A program made the translations under genes and the position numbers. Under the pieces are notes generated by a model. The model was not told the DNA's origin. It was given only the letters and a program-made list of their open reading frames with translations, and ran no database searches. Below, in pieces: positions 43,201 through 50,774 of a stretch of DNA of 64,000 nt. Every line of letters begins with the position of its first letter. Position 1 is the first letter of the stretch. Origin of the DNA: Ruminococcus sp. YE71 (lineage in GTDB: Bacteria; Bacillota; Clostridia; Oscillospirales; Ruminococcaceae); contig NZ_FPIR01000002.1 of NCBI RefSeq assembly GCF_900119155.1, forward strand, positions 1-64,000, given 5' to 3'.

Positions 43201-44163
43201 GACCCGGGCGTTTACTACGATGAGAACACCGACGAAGCATACCTCTTCTTCGGCGGCGGACGCAAGAACGGTGTCCCTGCAAGCGATCCCGGCACAGGCC
43301 GTGTCGTAAAGCTCGGCAAGGATATGATCTCGCTTGACGGCACCCCCGTTTCGATGAAGACTCCTTACCTCTTTGAAGACTCCAGCGTTATCAAGATCGG
43401 CGATACCTGGTACTATTCTTACTGCTCTAACTGGAACGTAGGAAACCAGACGATCAACGGCGTTAACTTCGGAAATGCTGACATCCTCTACATGACCTCC
43501 AAGACTCCTCTCGACCCCAACTCGTGGACTCTTGCAGGCAACGTATTCAAGAACACATTCACACAGAAGATAGACAACGGCGGTAACAACCACCACTCTA
43601 TCATCTCCTTCAAGGGCAAGTACTATGTTGCTTACCACAGCCGTCAGTACGCTATCCGCAAGATCAAGGCTGAAGGCATCAAGATCTACGACGATAAGGG
43701 TCAGCTTTCCGCAGACGGTAACTATCGTTCGACCCAGATCAATGAGTGCAGCTTCAACAACGGCAAGCTCTCCTGCAACGGCGACATGAAGGGCTGCTCT
43801 CAGCTCGAGAGCCTTAACCCCTACACCACCGTTCAGGCAGAGACAATGTCCAACCAGTCTGACGATGTTGTAGTAAACGGCGTTGGCAACACCACAGTTT
43901 CCATGAAGTCGGGCAGCTGGCTCAAGGTAAGCGGCGTAAACTTCAGCAAGGGCGCTAACAACATCACCATCAAGGGCAAGGGCAACGGCACCGTTATCAA
44001 GGTCTGCACAGGCAGCCCCTCGGGCACTGTGATCGGCTATGTTGAGCTGAACGGTACCATGAGCGAAAACACTGTTGCTACCATTTCTTCCGTAAGCGGT
44101 CAGAAGGATCTCTACTTCGTAGCAAGCGGCAACGCAGAGCTCGACAGCTGGAGCATCGGCTGA
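40273..44163 (+). CDS. Secreted multidomain xylanase: CBM22-GH10-CBM22-dockerin-GH43-CBM6
   Basis: 1296 residues. Signal peptide 1-33 (cleavage after VYA). CBM22-like module ~35-180; GH10 endo-xylanase ~190-555 with acid/base Glu335 in DVCNEV and nucleophile Glu461 in VQVTELDIS; second CBM22-like module ~570-720; dockerin ~735-800 with two calcium loops (DVDGDGQITISD, DVDRSGKIDNDD); GH43 ~815-1180 with base Asp840 in FGADPGWMVYDG and FDPGVYYDE; CBM6-like end from ~1185 (VQAETM to ELDSWSIG). GH10 cuts the xylan backbone; GH43 would act on xylosyl or arabinosyl ends. The dockerin in the middle implies docking to a cohesin on a cellulosome-like scaffold. The AAGGAG is 14 bases from ATG, wider than usual. 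Confidence 0.95.
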   Translation: MKKHKKLMAFLVALSCFGSIATAFPQFTAPVYAQEVVYDSFELNYDGWHGTDTSIELTADDNGGFGDTRGMKVTGRTSTKDGAASSKGLYLFGGVKYNYSMQVFSEKDAKFKLTLKYIDEETKEETIVTLSEKKVKGGKWTELSADYKAPEGTYEYELTLTNDLTDDFVFDDVRVTTDRSTAVADAASTNLGLKDEFANYFRVGNIFNGGTINNSAIQGIILKDHNAVECENETKPYATIVQNGSTDTNVKVTLNSCAAILDFCAKNNIAFRGHTFVWHSQTPEWFFKQGFNNNNGYVNSSVMDQRMESYIKNMFNAYATQYPSVNLYAYDVCNEVIYDGTAKTGGLRPTNNTEGRDGSSAWVRVYGNNSFVEKAFTYAKRYAPKGCKLYYNDYNEFAYDKKECIKNTILIPLHNKGLLDGMGMQSHIDCSTGQWDWGNTQSYLDAMDDYLSLGIDVQVTELDISRDGGKYTDQQQAEKYKAIFKHCKEVNESGKYKGKVTLVQVWGPNDNNSWVGTNSAGKPNYPLLYDGNNQPKTAYNYITSIIDPTLWGNGSDVNPGGNEDEPNDFGWYFNYGFENGTDVFSGRGAAKISSSTDTAFVGSHSLYVTNRESAWNGALMKLSSTFKAGQEYSFSAIVSYLDGPETDTFHFTLQYDGSDGKTYYDKIDTKVVPRGSWVQLANMNYKLPEGATNMQIYVETDSSTTSFYIDEVIGAVAGTGILGPDPVEIPVGDDVLLGDVDGDGQITISDAVLAKKSISGGLDDARAKKAADVDRSGKIDNDDVDLITKYVVNAITEFPVAAKQIDVSAMEAKFKNVKNGITYKYDGENNPLSTVRFGADPGWMVYDGRLYIYTTNDAFETRNDGQYQVNTYNSGTINCLSTADMVNWTDHGAIPIAKQNGRTQNGCCSWASAAWAPDACWKMINGKPKFFLYFANSGGGIGVVTADSPTGPWTDPLGHALLSHNSPNCSNVEWMFDPGVYYDENTDEAYLFFGGGRKNGVPASDPGTGRVVKLGKDMISLDGTPVSMKTPYLFEDSSVIKIGDTWYYSYCSNWNVGNQTINGVNFGNADILYMTSKTPLDPNSWTLAGNVFKNTFTQKIDNGGNNHHSIISFKGKYYVAYHSRQYAIRKIKAEGIKIYDDKGQLSADGNYRSTQINECSFNNGKLSCNGDMKGCSQLESLNPYTTVQAETMSNQSDDVVVNGVGNTTVSMKSGSWLKVSGVNFSKGANNITIKGKGNGTVIKVCTGSPSGTVIGYVELNGTMSENTVATISSVSGQKDLYFVASGNAELDSWSIG

Positions 44164-44197
44164 TCTCCGAAAGATCAATAGCTGAATAAGCAATAAC

Positions 44198-44230
44198 AAA
44201 GCGACTGTCATCACGGCAGTCGCTTTTTTT
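44198..44230 (+). terminator. Terminator of the xylanase gene
   Basis: Stem AAAGCGACTG with CAGTCGCTTT, then a run of Ts. Confidence 0.9.
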
Positions 44231-44396
44231 GTGTGTGACTGCTTAAAAAAGATCATGCAGCCAACAGTTATGATTTTTCGGGAAGAGGAGCGGTTAAAGT
44301 TATTTAATGAATAAAGAATAATGAATAATGAATAATACAGAAACGCCCCCATATAATAATTATCCATTCTTCTTTGTTTGTTATTCGCTATAAAAG
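44231..44396. other. AT-rich spacer before the integrated element
   Basis: No gene. Contains a short direct repeat AATAATGAATAATGAATAAT near 44320-44340, partly complementary to ATTATCCATTCTTCTTTG about 20 bases later. Confidence 0.4.
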
Positions 44397-44425
44397 ACGC
44401 CCCTCAGCGATAAACCGAGGGGCGT
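44390..44425 (-). terminator. Hairpin after the left tRNA-Ser-like end
   Basis: Stem ACGCCCCTC with GAGGGGCGT and TCTTTTAT following on the minus strand, placed as a tRNA gene terminator would be. Confidence 0.75.
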
Positions 44426-44428
44426 TTC

Positions 44429-44451
44429 TGGCGGAGAAGGAGGGATTCGAA
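44429..44451 (-). repeat. Left 23-bp core repeat, tRNA-Ser 3'-end fragment (candidate att site)
   Basis: 23 bases identical to 50775-50797, same orientation. On the minus strand it reads TTCGAATCCC, then TCCTTCTCCGCCA: the T-loop, T-stem, acceptor strand, G73 and CCA of a serine tRNA. The rest of the tRNA is absent. It lies 77 bases from the integrase stop. Confidence 0.8.
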
Positions 44452-44527
44452 GCATTCTGTCAGCTTAAAAACGCCCTGTTTTCCGCACAAATCGAGTTTC
44501 ATGTGGAATAATATGTGGAATAAATAC

Positions 44528-45559
44528 TTATAAACCAAGTAAGTTATTAAAATAGTTATCGATTTTTGTGTCAACCGCTTTTCGCTCTTCGGAGAAGGTA
44601 TGTTGATACACAGATTTGAGAGTATGATTTGTAGCCCAACCGCCACGCTCCATAGCGTACTTATCGGGAACACCGAGCATTAACATCACGCTTGCGTTCA
44701 AGTGTCTGAGGTCATGAAAATTCATACTCAAACCATAAAGAGCAAGCTGCTTTTTAAAATGTCTGCATAGTGTCTGATAGTCCATATCTACAATGAAATC
44801 GGTGTCATTATCATGCTTGACCTTACCTATCAGCCCTTGAATATATGACGGTATAGTCAGCTGTCGGGTAGAATAGAAGGTCTTGTTATTCTCTCTGATT
44901 GTGTCTTTGCTGTTGAGACATATTCTGCTTCTGCAAACGGTAACAACATTGTTGTCAATATCTCTGAACTGCAAGCCCCTGACTTCACTGACACGGAGCG
45001 AGAGCCATATTGAAAGCATACAAGGCAACTCGACATCTGAACCTTTTATAGCTTTGATGACCTGTTCAGCAGTCGGCAGCTTTTTGATTTTACGCTTCTT
45101 TGCGGGGAGCGTGACAGATAAATCCAATTTGACACCATACATTCTGCAAGCGGCTACTATGAGATTCTTTGCTTCGTTGATAGACTTCCATTCAACATTA
45201 CGAGCGTCCTCATTGATAGCGAACTGCATATTGATACTGTTGACCTCTGTGATATCAAGCAGCATAATACTCGGCAGACGATTCCTGCGAACCGTTTTAT
45301 ATCCTCTGATAGTTGAAGGTGCTAAGACATTCTCCTTGCTTGCTATGTAGCTGTCTATTGCTTCTCCGACAGTAATTGTCAGTTTCTTGTCATTTCTGCT
45401 TTCCAAATATTCCGCAGCTTGTCTCTCGACCTCCCAACGAGTAGCAGCGGTAAATGACTTTCTGATCTTCTTGCCGTTCTTATCATACCCAACAAACACT
45501 TTAACGTTCCAGTTGCCCGAGGGTAATTTAACAGCCTTCGCCATAGTTTTCTTTGACAT
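44528..45559 (-). CDS. Tyrosine recombinase (integrase)
   Basis: 343 residues from ATG at 45559 (AAGGAG 9 bases upstream). N-terminal arm-binding region with NVKVFVGYDKNGKKIRKSF, a SAM-like core-binding domain (~65-160), and a catalytic domain with the first Arg in SLRVSEVRGLQ, HDLRHLNAS (HxxR), GGWATNHT and the nucleophile Tyr in LKSVYQHTF. Phage/ICE-type integrase that should recombine the flanking 23-bp cores. Its promoter overlaps a 13-bp inverted repeat that probably binds the XRE regulator. Confidence 0.95.
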   Translation of the reverse strand: MSKKTMAKAVKLPSGNWNVKVFVGYDKNGKKIRKSFTAATRWEVERQAAEYLESRNDKKLTITVGEAIDSYIASKENVLAPSTIRGYKTVRRNRLPSIMLLDITEVNSINMQFAINEDARNVEWKSINEAKNLIVAACRMYGVKLDLSVTLPAKKRKIKKLPTAEQVIKAIKGSDVELPCMLSIWLSLRVSEVRGLQFRDIDNNVVTVCRSRICLNSKDTIRENNKTFYSTRQLTIPSYIQGLIGKVKHDNDTDFIVDMDYQTLCRHFKKQLALYGLSMNFHDLRHLNASVMLMLGVPDKYAMERGGWATNHTLKSVYQHTFSEERKAVDTKIDNYFNNLLGL

Positions 45560-45574
45560 AGTATACACTCCTTA

Positions 45575-45619
45575 AAAATGGTGCATACTCATATATCTGA
45601 TATGATTATACACCATTTT
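45575..45619. promoter_or_regulatory. Candidate operator at the integrase promoter
   Basis: Inverted repeat AAAATGGTG(C)ATA (45575-45587) with TAT(A)CACCATTTT (45607-45619), one mismatch in 13. The right arm overlaps the -10 box. Confidence 0.6.
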
Positions 45620-45633
45620 TCAGTATTTGTAAA
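45605..45633 (-). promoter_or_regulatory. Promoter of the integrase gene
   Basis: TTTACA-N17-TATAAT, about 45 bases before the ATG. Confidence 0.8.
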
Positions 45634-45644
45634 TAACTAAAATC

Positions 45645-45881
45645 TTAAATCTTCGTCAAATCTTCCATTAACACCCCAGAACAATCTAAGAAACGCTGTA
45701 TTCTCTGTAAAGTAAGTGTTGAAGGGTCTTTATCGTAGGAATACAAAGTACGCTCAGTCACATCTAAGGCTTCAGCGAGTTGAGCATTTGTCAGACTGTT
45801 GATATACTGAAATCTTCGTATATTACCCCAAATCAGCCTAGCGGTATTATAACCACTAGATTTACTCTTGTTTTTAGTCAT
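45645..45881 (-). CDS. XRE-family helix-turn-helix regulator
   Basis: 78 residues. One HTH of the Cro/C1 type at about 30-60: LTNAQLAEALDVTERTLYSYDKDPSTLTLQRIQRFL. Small single-domain regulators next to integrases usually control integration and excision. It is upstream of the integrase in the same direction; the 85-base gap holds the integrase promoter and the inverted repeat. Confidence 0.85.
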   Translation of the reverse strand: MTKNKSKSSGYNTARLIWGNIRRFQYINSLTNAQLAEALDVTERTLYSYDKDPSTLTLQRIQRFLDCSGVLMEDLTKI

Positions 45882-45926
45882 AACACCACCTCACAAACAT
45901 AACTGTACGCTTCTCGAGTGTAAAAA

Positions 45927-46136
45927 CTATCGTCCAACTTCTACCGCACCAAAGTCTTTCTGTAAACGCTCTAAGGTCTCCGCACGTTCAATTATATCAT
46001 CAGCACCTCGGTACTCATTTGCAGGCATAGAGTAACTCTTATACTCGCCGTCTGAAATATAATGATATACTATCTTCTCGAAACGCCTTATAAACTGCTT
46101 AAAGGTATCTCTGCTGCGCCTTGTTTCGTCAACCAT
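45927..46136 (-). CDS. Small hypothetical protein of the integrated element
   Basis: 69 residues if started at the ATG at 46136; a longer open frame reaches 46238 but its extra N-terminus looks non-coding. Helical and charged (RDTFKQFIRRFEKIVYHYI; DDIIERAETLERLQKDF). No good RBS is seen. Position upstream of the XRE gene suits an element-specific accessory protein. No family recognised. Confidence 0.4.
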   Translation of the reverse strand: MVDETRRSRDTFKQFIRRFEKIVYHYISDGEYKSYSMPANEYRGADDIIERAETLERLQKDFGAVEVGR

Positions 46137-46238
46137 GTTATAATAGACACGTTCTGGCGGTAATATCGAACAGATTATAACAGATGTCCACAAAGCATAA
46201 ACGTTCTGATAGCGACAATGGGCATTTCTTTCGGACAT

Positions 46239-46760
46239 TCTGCTTTGCAGCTACAGATCACACCATTATATCTTTATTTGCTAAAGTTTCAAGCGTAGAA
46301 ACAGCGGCTCCGAGTTTGGAGAGTATCCTTTCCCGGAGCCGCTCTTTTGTTATACTGCTCGTTTTTCATCTCGCTCATATGCTCGGTATACAGGCAGTCA
46401 AAAGCTGCATTCTATAATAAATCACAGTCGTTGATTTGGGATGTGTACTTACTTTTCGTGTGGTGGAGATGTGATTAGGCAGACATAGATCGTGTTTAGG
46501 ATCAAAAATTTACCGGGGAAAAGTGGATAACGAACAGAAAAGTCTTGAAAAACAAGATAATTTGTGATATAATATCAATAATCATAAGAATAAGAGAAGA
46601 GTCGTAAACATATTGACAAAAAATTTAACACAGTTCGGCAATTATCTTTTCCCTCAAAAGTACTTCTAAAAGAAAAAGATGATATAGAGTTATAACCACA
46701 CACTGTGCTGCGCATATAAGGTGTAATAGCATATAGTTTATAATCAAGAGGTGATATAGA
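46239..46760. other. Intergenic region upstream of the EAL gene
   Basis: 522 bases. Holds an 11-12-bp GC-rich hairpin at 46303-46346 (AGCGGCTCCG with CGGAGCCGCT; T-rich on the plus side), the EAL promoter at 46545-46573 and an AT-rich ~180-base leader. No c-di-GMP riboswitch (GEMM) pattern was recognised in the leader. Confidence 0.55.
46545..46573 (+). promoter_or_regulatory. Promoter of the EAL-GGDEF cargo operon
   Basis: TTGAAA-N17-TATAAT, leader about 180 bases. Confidence 0.82.
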
Positions 46761-48293
46761 ATGGATTTTGTGAACAGATTTGAAGACGCCCTCAACAAAG
46801 GTTATATAAAAACATACTTCCAGCCATTGACAAGGACTATCACCGGAAAAGTCTGCGGCGCTGAGGCATTAGCAAGATGGGAAGATCCGCAGCGAGGACT
46901 GATACCGCCAGGTGAGTTTATCGGTCTGCTTGAGAAATACAGGCTGATCCACAAGCTTGATCTGGCAATGCTGGAAAATGTCTGTCGATTCTATCGGGAA
47001 AACGACTGCAAGGATATGACGTTTTCCATAAACCTTTCAAGAATTGATTTCATTGAAGCAGATATGTTACAGGAGATCACCAAGATACTGTCAAAGTATG
47101 ATGTTCCCGTCAATACGATCAACCTCGAAATTACAGAAAGCACGATGCTGATAAACAGGGATAACACACTCAGATTGTTTAAACAGCTCAAGGATGCCGG
47201 ATTCAGTGTGTGGCTTGATGATTTCGGAAGCGGCTACTCATCTCTGAACGTTCTGAAGGATTACCGGTTCGATGTGATGAAGATCGATATGTCTCTGCTG
47301 CAGCAATTCGATGAGTGTTCAAGAAAAATAATATCTTCTATCATCAATATGGCTAAGGCACTTGGGATCCACACGCTGTCGGAAGGCGTAGAGACCAAAG
47401 AACAGCTTACTTACCTGAGAAGTATCGGCTGTGAGATCGTACAGGGATATTATTTTTCAAAGCCGTTGTGTGAAGCGGATTTTTTAGGTTATCTTGCGCA
47501 ACATCCATCAGAATCCGCAAGTGAGCGTGACTTTTGGAACGATGCCGGAAAAGTGAATTTTTTAAGCGGTGATCCGCTTATGAGTTCTGGCGATTCAGCA
47601 AATTCAAATGAGATGCTCAATACAGCTCCGCTTGCATTAATTGAGTATAATAACGGCGTGATAACTTATCCGTATGTAAATGCGGCGTATATTAAAGAGA
47701 TATCAAAAATCGGCTATAATTCAGCAAAACAGATCGAACATGATGTTAATGACGAGCAGTATGCATACCGTGATCAATTCATGCGACAGATCAAGACGAC
47801 TATCCATCGCAGCGGCGTTCAGAGATCGGATAACATCATGAACGGAGTCGTTTACGCGTTCTCTACAAAGCTGTTGGCATCAGCCGGTGAAAGGCATTTG
47901 ATAGCAACTACGGTCCATGTGATCGAGTCGGAGCGGAGCGATTATCTGATCCTCAAATACAGCCAGTCACTTTATGCGACCTATGACCTTGTAACAGAGA
48001 TCTCACCGGATAAAGACAATGCAATGCAGATATACTCCAATGCCGGATTCTCCAAAGTTTACGGTAAGGTTTCCCTGCGCAAAGGGATTACCGAATTTGC
48101 TGACAATGAGGTGCATCCGGATGATCGTGACAGGTACCTGACATTCTTTGATCTTGCAACACTGAAGGAAAGAGTTGTTCAGTTCATACAGGAGCCGTTC
48201 ATGGTCCGCATCGGTGATGATTATGCGCTGAAAAATATCCGGATCTCAAAACTGGAGAACGGGAAATATCTTTATACAATACAGTCGTATTGA
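46761..48293 (+). CDS. EAL-domain c-di-GMP phosphodiesterase with a C-terminal PAS-like region
   Basis: 510 residues, soluble. An EAL domain at the very N-terminus (~1-245) with GAEALARW, SINLSRID, LEITES, WLDDFGSGYSS, MKIDMSLL, EGVET and VQGYYF all intact. Residues ~275-510 look like one or two PAS-type modules (TAPLALIEYNNGVITYPYVNAAY; NEVHPDDRDRYLTFF). Sensor-after-EAL order is uncommon. RBS GAGGTGA precedes ATG. The downstream GGDEF gene starts 17 bases later, making a matched make/break pair. Confidence 0.92.
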   Translation: MDFVNRFEDALNKGYIKTYFQPLTRTITGKVCGAEALARWEDPQRGLIPPGEFIGLLEKYRLIHKLDLAMLENVCRFYRENDCKDMTFSINLSRIDFIEADMLQEITKILSKYDVPVNTINLEITESTMLINRDNTLRLFKQLKDAGFSVWLDDFGSGYSSLNVLKDYRFDVMKIDMSLLQQFDECSRKIISSIINMAKALGIHTLSEGVETKEQLTYLRSIGCEIVQGYYFSKPLCEADFLGYLAQHPSESASERDFWNDAGKVNFLSGDPLMSSGDSANSNEMLNTAPLALIEYNNGVITYPYVNAAYIKEISKIGYNSAKQIEHDVNDEQYAYRDQFMRQIKTTIHRSGVQRSDNIMNGVVYAFSTKLLASAGERHLIATTVHVIESERSDYLILKYSQSLYATYDLVTEISPDKDNAMQIYSNAGFSKVYGKVSLRKGITEFADNEVHPDDRDRYLTFFDLATLKERVVQFIQEPFMVRIGDDYALKNIRISKLENGKYLYTIQSY

Positions 48294-48310
48294 GACCTGG
48301 AGGTGTACAT

Positions 48311-49375
48311 ATGAACGAATCAAACAAAAATATTTCCCTGATCGGAAATCTGACACTGTTTTTCGGCGTCTTTTTACTCTTTACAGATGTGTTTTTTCTG
48401 ATAATGGGTATCATCTATGATATGCCTGTCATCAGGTATGTGATCTATGTAAAGCTCGTCATCAACACCACCAATATTTTCCTGATCCTGAAAAAGCGAT
48501 ATCTGATCTCGACAATGATCATCTACACGGTCATTCTTGGTTTTATGATAACAGGCGTGGTCTGCATGGGGATCAAGCCGGCGTTCCAGCTTTATGCCGT
48601 CGGAATGCTTCCCTGTATCAGCTATTTCGGCTATCTTCACAAGAGGATGCTGAAAACCGAATTGACATTTATGCCTTTGATCGCTGTTCATGTCGCTTGC
48701 TATATTGCCGTATACGTCTATGCAAGATTTCATGAACCGATCTATGAAGTTCCGCAAAGTGCCATTGATATACACATCATTTTCAATTCTGTAGCCACAT
48801 TCAGTATCGTGATAATGTTCGTGTATCTGTTCCATAATATAGCGATCAGCTCCGAGGAAAAGCTGGAACGAATGGCGTTGCGTGACAACCTCACGGGATT
48901 GTATAACCGCCATTATCTTCTTTCTGTACTGGATCTTATGCAGACTGAAAGTTCTGAGAGTACCGAGAATGAATGGAGTACCGAAAACACAGAAGGTCGC
49001 TGGATCGCACTTCTCGATATAGATGATTTCAAAAAGGTCAATGACACATATGGTCACAACTGCGGTGACTATATCCTGCATGAGATCGCGATCCTTGCAC
49101 AGAAAACCTGTAAGGGTTGCATCGTATGCCGCTGGGGAGGAGAAGAATTTATTATTCTCAGCACACAGAAGAATTCCGGCACAGAGATACTTGAAACACT
49201 GCGAAAGAAGATCGCAGACGAGAAGTTCCGGTTTGGAGGCTGCGAAATGAGGATCACAGTAACGGTCGGTGTCAGCCTCTATGATGAGAACCAGACAAAT
49301 GATATCTGGATATCAAAAGCTGATGAGAAGCTTTACTTCGGTAAAAGCAACGGTAAGAATCAGGTTGTGGTGTAA
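48311..49375 (+). CDS. Membrane-bound GGDEF diguanylate cyclase
   Basis: 354 residues from ATG at 48311 (GGAGG 7 bases upstream; the frame is open 21 bases further). About six hydrophobic helices fill residues 10-190, then ALRDNLTGLYNRHYLL opens a GGDEF domain with LLDIDDFKKVNDTYGHNCGD and an intact CRWGGEEF. No RxxD inhibition site precedes it. It should make c-di-GMP at the membrane in response to an unknown signal. Second gene of the element's cargo operon; a terminator follows. Confidence 0.94.
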   Translation: MNESNKNISLIGNLTLFFGVFLLFTDVFFLIMGIIYDMPVIRYVIYVKLVINTTNIFLILKKRYLISTMIIYTVILGFMITGVVCMGIKPAFQLYAVGMLPCISYFGYLHKRMLKTELTFMPLIAVHVACYIAVYVYARFHEPIYEVPQSAIDIHIIFNSVATFSIVIMFVYLFHNIAISSEEKLERMALRDNLTGLYNRHYLLSVLDLMQTESSESTENEWSTENTEGRWIALLDIDDFKKVNDTYGHNCGDYILHEIAILAQKTCKGCIVCRWGGEEFIILSTQKNSGTEILETLRKKIADEKFRFGGCEMRITVTVGVSLYDENQTNDIWISKADEKLYFGKSNGKNQVVV

Positions 49376-49430
49376 CGCGGAAATATGTTTCTTTTAGTTC
49401 GTAACGATGCGGTTTTGTGCTTTCTTTCTG

Positions 49431-49460
49431 CGGCTCACTTGAAGTGAGCCGTAATTTTTT
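49431..49460 (+). terminator. Terminator of the EAL-GGDEF operon
   Basis: A perfect palindrome CGGCTCACTTGAAGTGAGCCG followed by TAATTTTTT. Confidence 0.9.
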
Positions 49461-49472
49461 ACCTGTTTTGAC

Positions 49473-49501
49473 TTGATGAAATGGAAGGATTATGGTATAA
49501 T
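49473..49501 (+). promoter_or_regulatory. Promoter of the truncated membrane peptide gene
   Basis: TTGATG-N17-TATAAT, 41 bases before the GTG at 49542. Confidence 0.7.
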
Positions 49502-49541
49502 GGTATGGTACGAAAAACTATATGAACGGAGCAACGATACA

Positions 49542-49649
49542 GTGAAAAAAATATATGCGTGGGAACCGTGGTTCTTTATCGTGTTTGGTCTGTTTCATCT
49601 TCATAGAGTCTGGGCATTGCTTTCCATCTTTGATATCATCATAATCTGA
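49542..49649 (+). pseudogene. Truncated membrane-protein gene start
   Basis: A GTG (GGAG 11 bases upstream) opens 35 codons beginning KKIYAWEPWFFIVFGLFHLHRVW, given here only in outline: aromatic, hydrophobic and protein-like up to about residue 24, then IFDIIII and a stop. A good promoter and RBS with so short a product suggest the 5' end of a larger gene cut off by a deletion. The family was not recognised with certainty. Confidence 0.5.
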
Positions 49650-49686
49650 CTCAAATAATTTAATCTTACTTTGTTTTAAGATAATA

Positions 49687-50106
49687 TCACCTTTCTATCT
49701 TCGGTGCTTTAACGAGGAAACAGGGCAGCTCCGTACCTACCGCATAGACCGTATGAAGAACATCAAGGGCGGCGAGGTCAGCAGCGTTAAGCCCCCGACG
49801 GACGAAAAACCGCAGGGCTTTGTAGTCGATGTATTCCCGCCCGAAAGATTCGAGATCGTTACCTTCAAGATAAGGCGATATCTGCTTGATAAAATGATCG
49901 AGCAGCTTGGAAACACCGTCAGCTCCCGGGAGGATTTTGATGATCCCGAATACGCGATAGTCCGCGCAAGCTGCGGAATAAACAGGCAATTCTATCTGTG
50001 GGTGATGCGCTATGGCGACGGGCTGGAAATAGTCTCGCCGAAGGACATCAGAAAAGGGTTCGCCGAGGAGCTGAAAAAGGTTTCGGACAAGTATTCGGAT
50101 GTATAA
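49687..50106 (+). pseudogene. C-terminal fragment of a WYL-domain transcription regulator
   Basis: The frame is open from about 49681 without a start and gives the end of a WYL domain (FNEETGQLRTYRIDRMKNI) and the following WCX region (VTFKIRRYLLDKMIEQLG ... FYLWVMRYGDGLEIVSPKDI). In YafY/PafC-type regulators these follow an N-terminal HTH of ~80 residues and the rest of the WYL domain, all missing. An ATG at 49753 would give a 117-residue piece without DNA-binding ability. Read as a 5'-truncated remnant beside another truncated gene. Confidence 0.72.
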
Positions 50107-50208
50107 AATTCCATAAGGTGTTTGATGCGCTGGGGAAGATTAAGGCAAATAGAAACGAAAGGTAGATCTATATCCCCGAATACCACCCTTCATGCATATT
50201 ACAAAAAT

Positions 50209-50245
50209 AATCCCGAAGCCAACCACAAAAGTCAACTTCGGGATT
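50209..50245 (-). terminator. Possible terminator hairpin
   Basis: Perfect 10-bp stem AATCCCGAAG with CTTCGGGATT; ATTTTTG follows on the minus strand. Confidence 0.5.
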
Positions 50246-50382
50246 CATTATTTCATATCAAACGTGTCTTCAACAATTCGGTCGTAATCAAACCACACGA
50301 ATGTTTTTAGTTATAGTTTGTCGTCTTCTCAAAAATCAGTCTGTCTGAAACTATATAAATCAAGATTATCTATCCGATTTTG

Positions 50383-50668
50383 TCACACGAAATCACACGA
50401 ACGCCTAAATCAAACCAAACGTTCGCCATTTCTTATGGTGGTTTCACTCTTAAAAACATAATAATAATGGTTATATATTGCCGCCCACATACAATAAAGC
50501 AATCCAAAATAAAGAAACAAGCAGACACCTTTGTTCGGTCATCTGCCTGTTTAAATCCATAGATCCGAGTTGAAATAGCGCCTTTTCGCGCCAGATTCAC
50601 CCATATTTCAGAAAAAAGCCTTTCATCGTACCACGATCTCGTGTGATTTTTCGTGTGATTTCGTGTGA
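50383..50668. repeat. TCACACGA octamers in inverted arrangement
   Basis: Two direct copies at 50383-50390 and 50393-50400 and three complementary copies at 50639-50646, 50651-50658 and 50661-50668, all spaced by 2-4 bases. A further complement lies at 50846-50853, with a one-base variant at 50857-50864. Confidence 0.85.
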
Positions 50669-50724
50669 TTTTCGGGCTGCAAACCTGCATTTTGAACTGC
50701 TGATATTGCAGTTCAAATGTAACG

Positions 50725-50766
50725 AAAAAGCCCGTAAACACGGCATTCCTGCCATATTTACGGGCT
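50725..50766 (-). terminator. Hairpin after the right tRNA-Ser-like end
   Basis: Stem AGCCCGTAAA (50729-50738) with TTTACGGGCT (50757-50766) and T-run on the minus strand. It sits 8 bases from the right core repeat, as the left hairpin sits beside the left core. Confidence 0.85.
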
Positions 50767-50774
50767 CTTTGCTT

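Noticed and set aside
40843-44367. A 1174-codon open frame opposite the xylanase
   Set aside because: The plus strand encodes unmistakable GH10, dockerin and GH43 motifs; the opposite frame has a monotonous Val/Leu/Ala make-up and no recognisable domain.
44429-44451. A tRNA gene at either core repeat
   Set aside because: Only the T-loop-to-CCA part is present at both sites; no D-arm, anticodon arm or 5' acceptor strand adjoins.
46303-46346. GC-rich hairpin as terminator of a gene
   Set aside because: Clear stem, but no gene ends before it on the plus strand and the T-run is short; noted only within the intergenic entry.
46574-46760. c-di-GMP riboswitch in the leader of the EAL gene
   Set aside because: The GEMM core and its paired helices could not be found; the leader is simply AT-rich.
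50246-50310. Short minus-strand frame giving VWFDYDRIVEDTFDMK before a stop
   Set aside because: Looks like a protein tail but has a stop three codons upstream and no start; left as debris.
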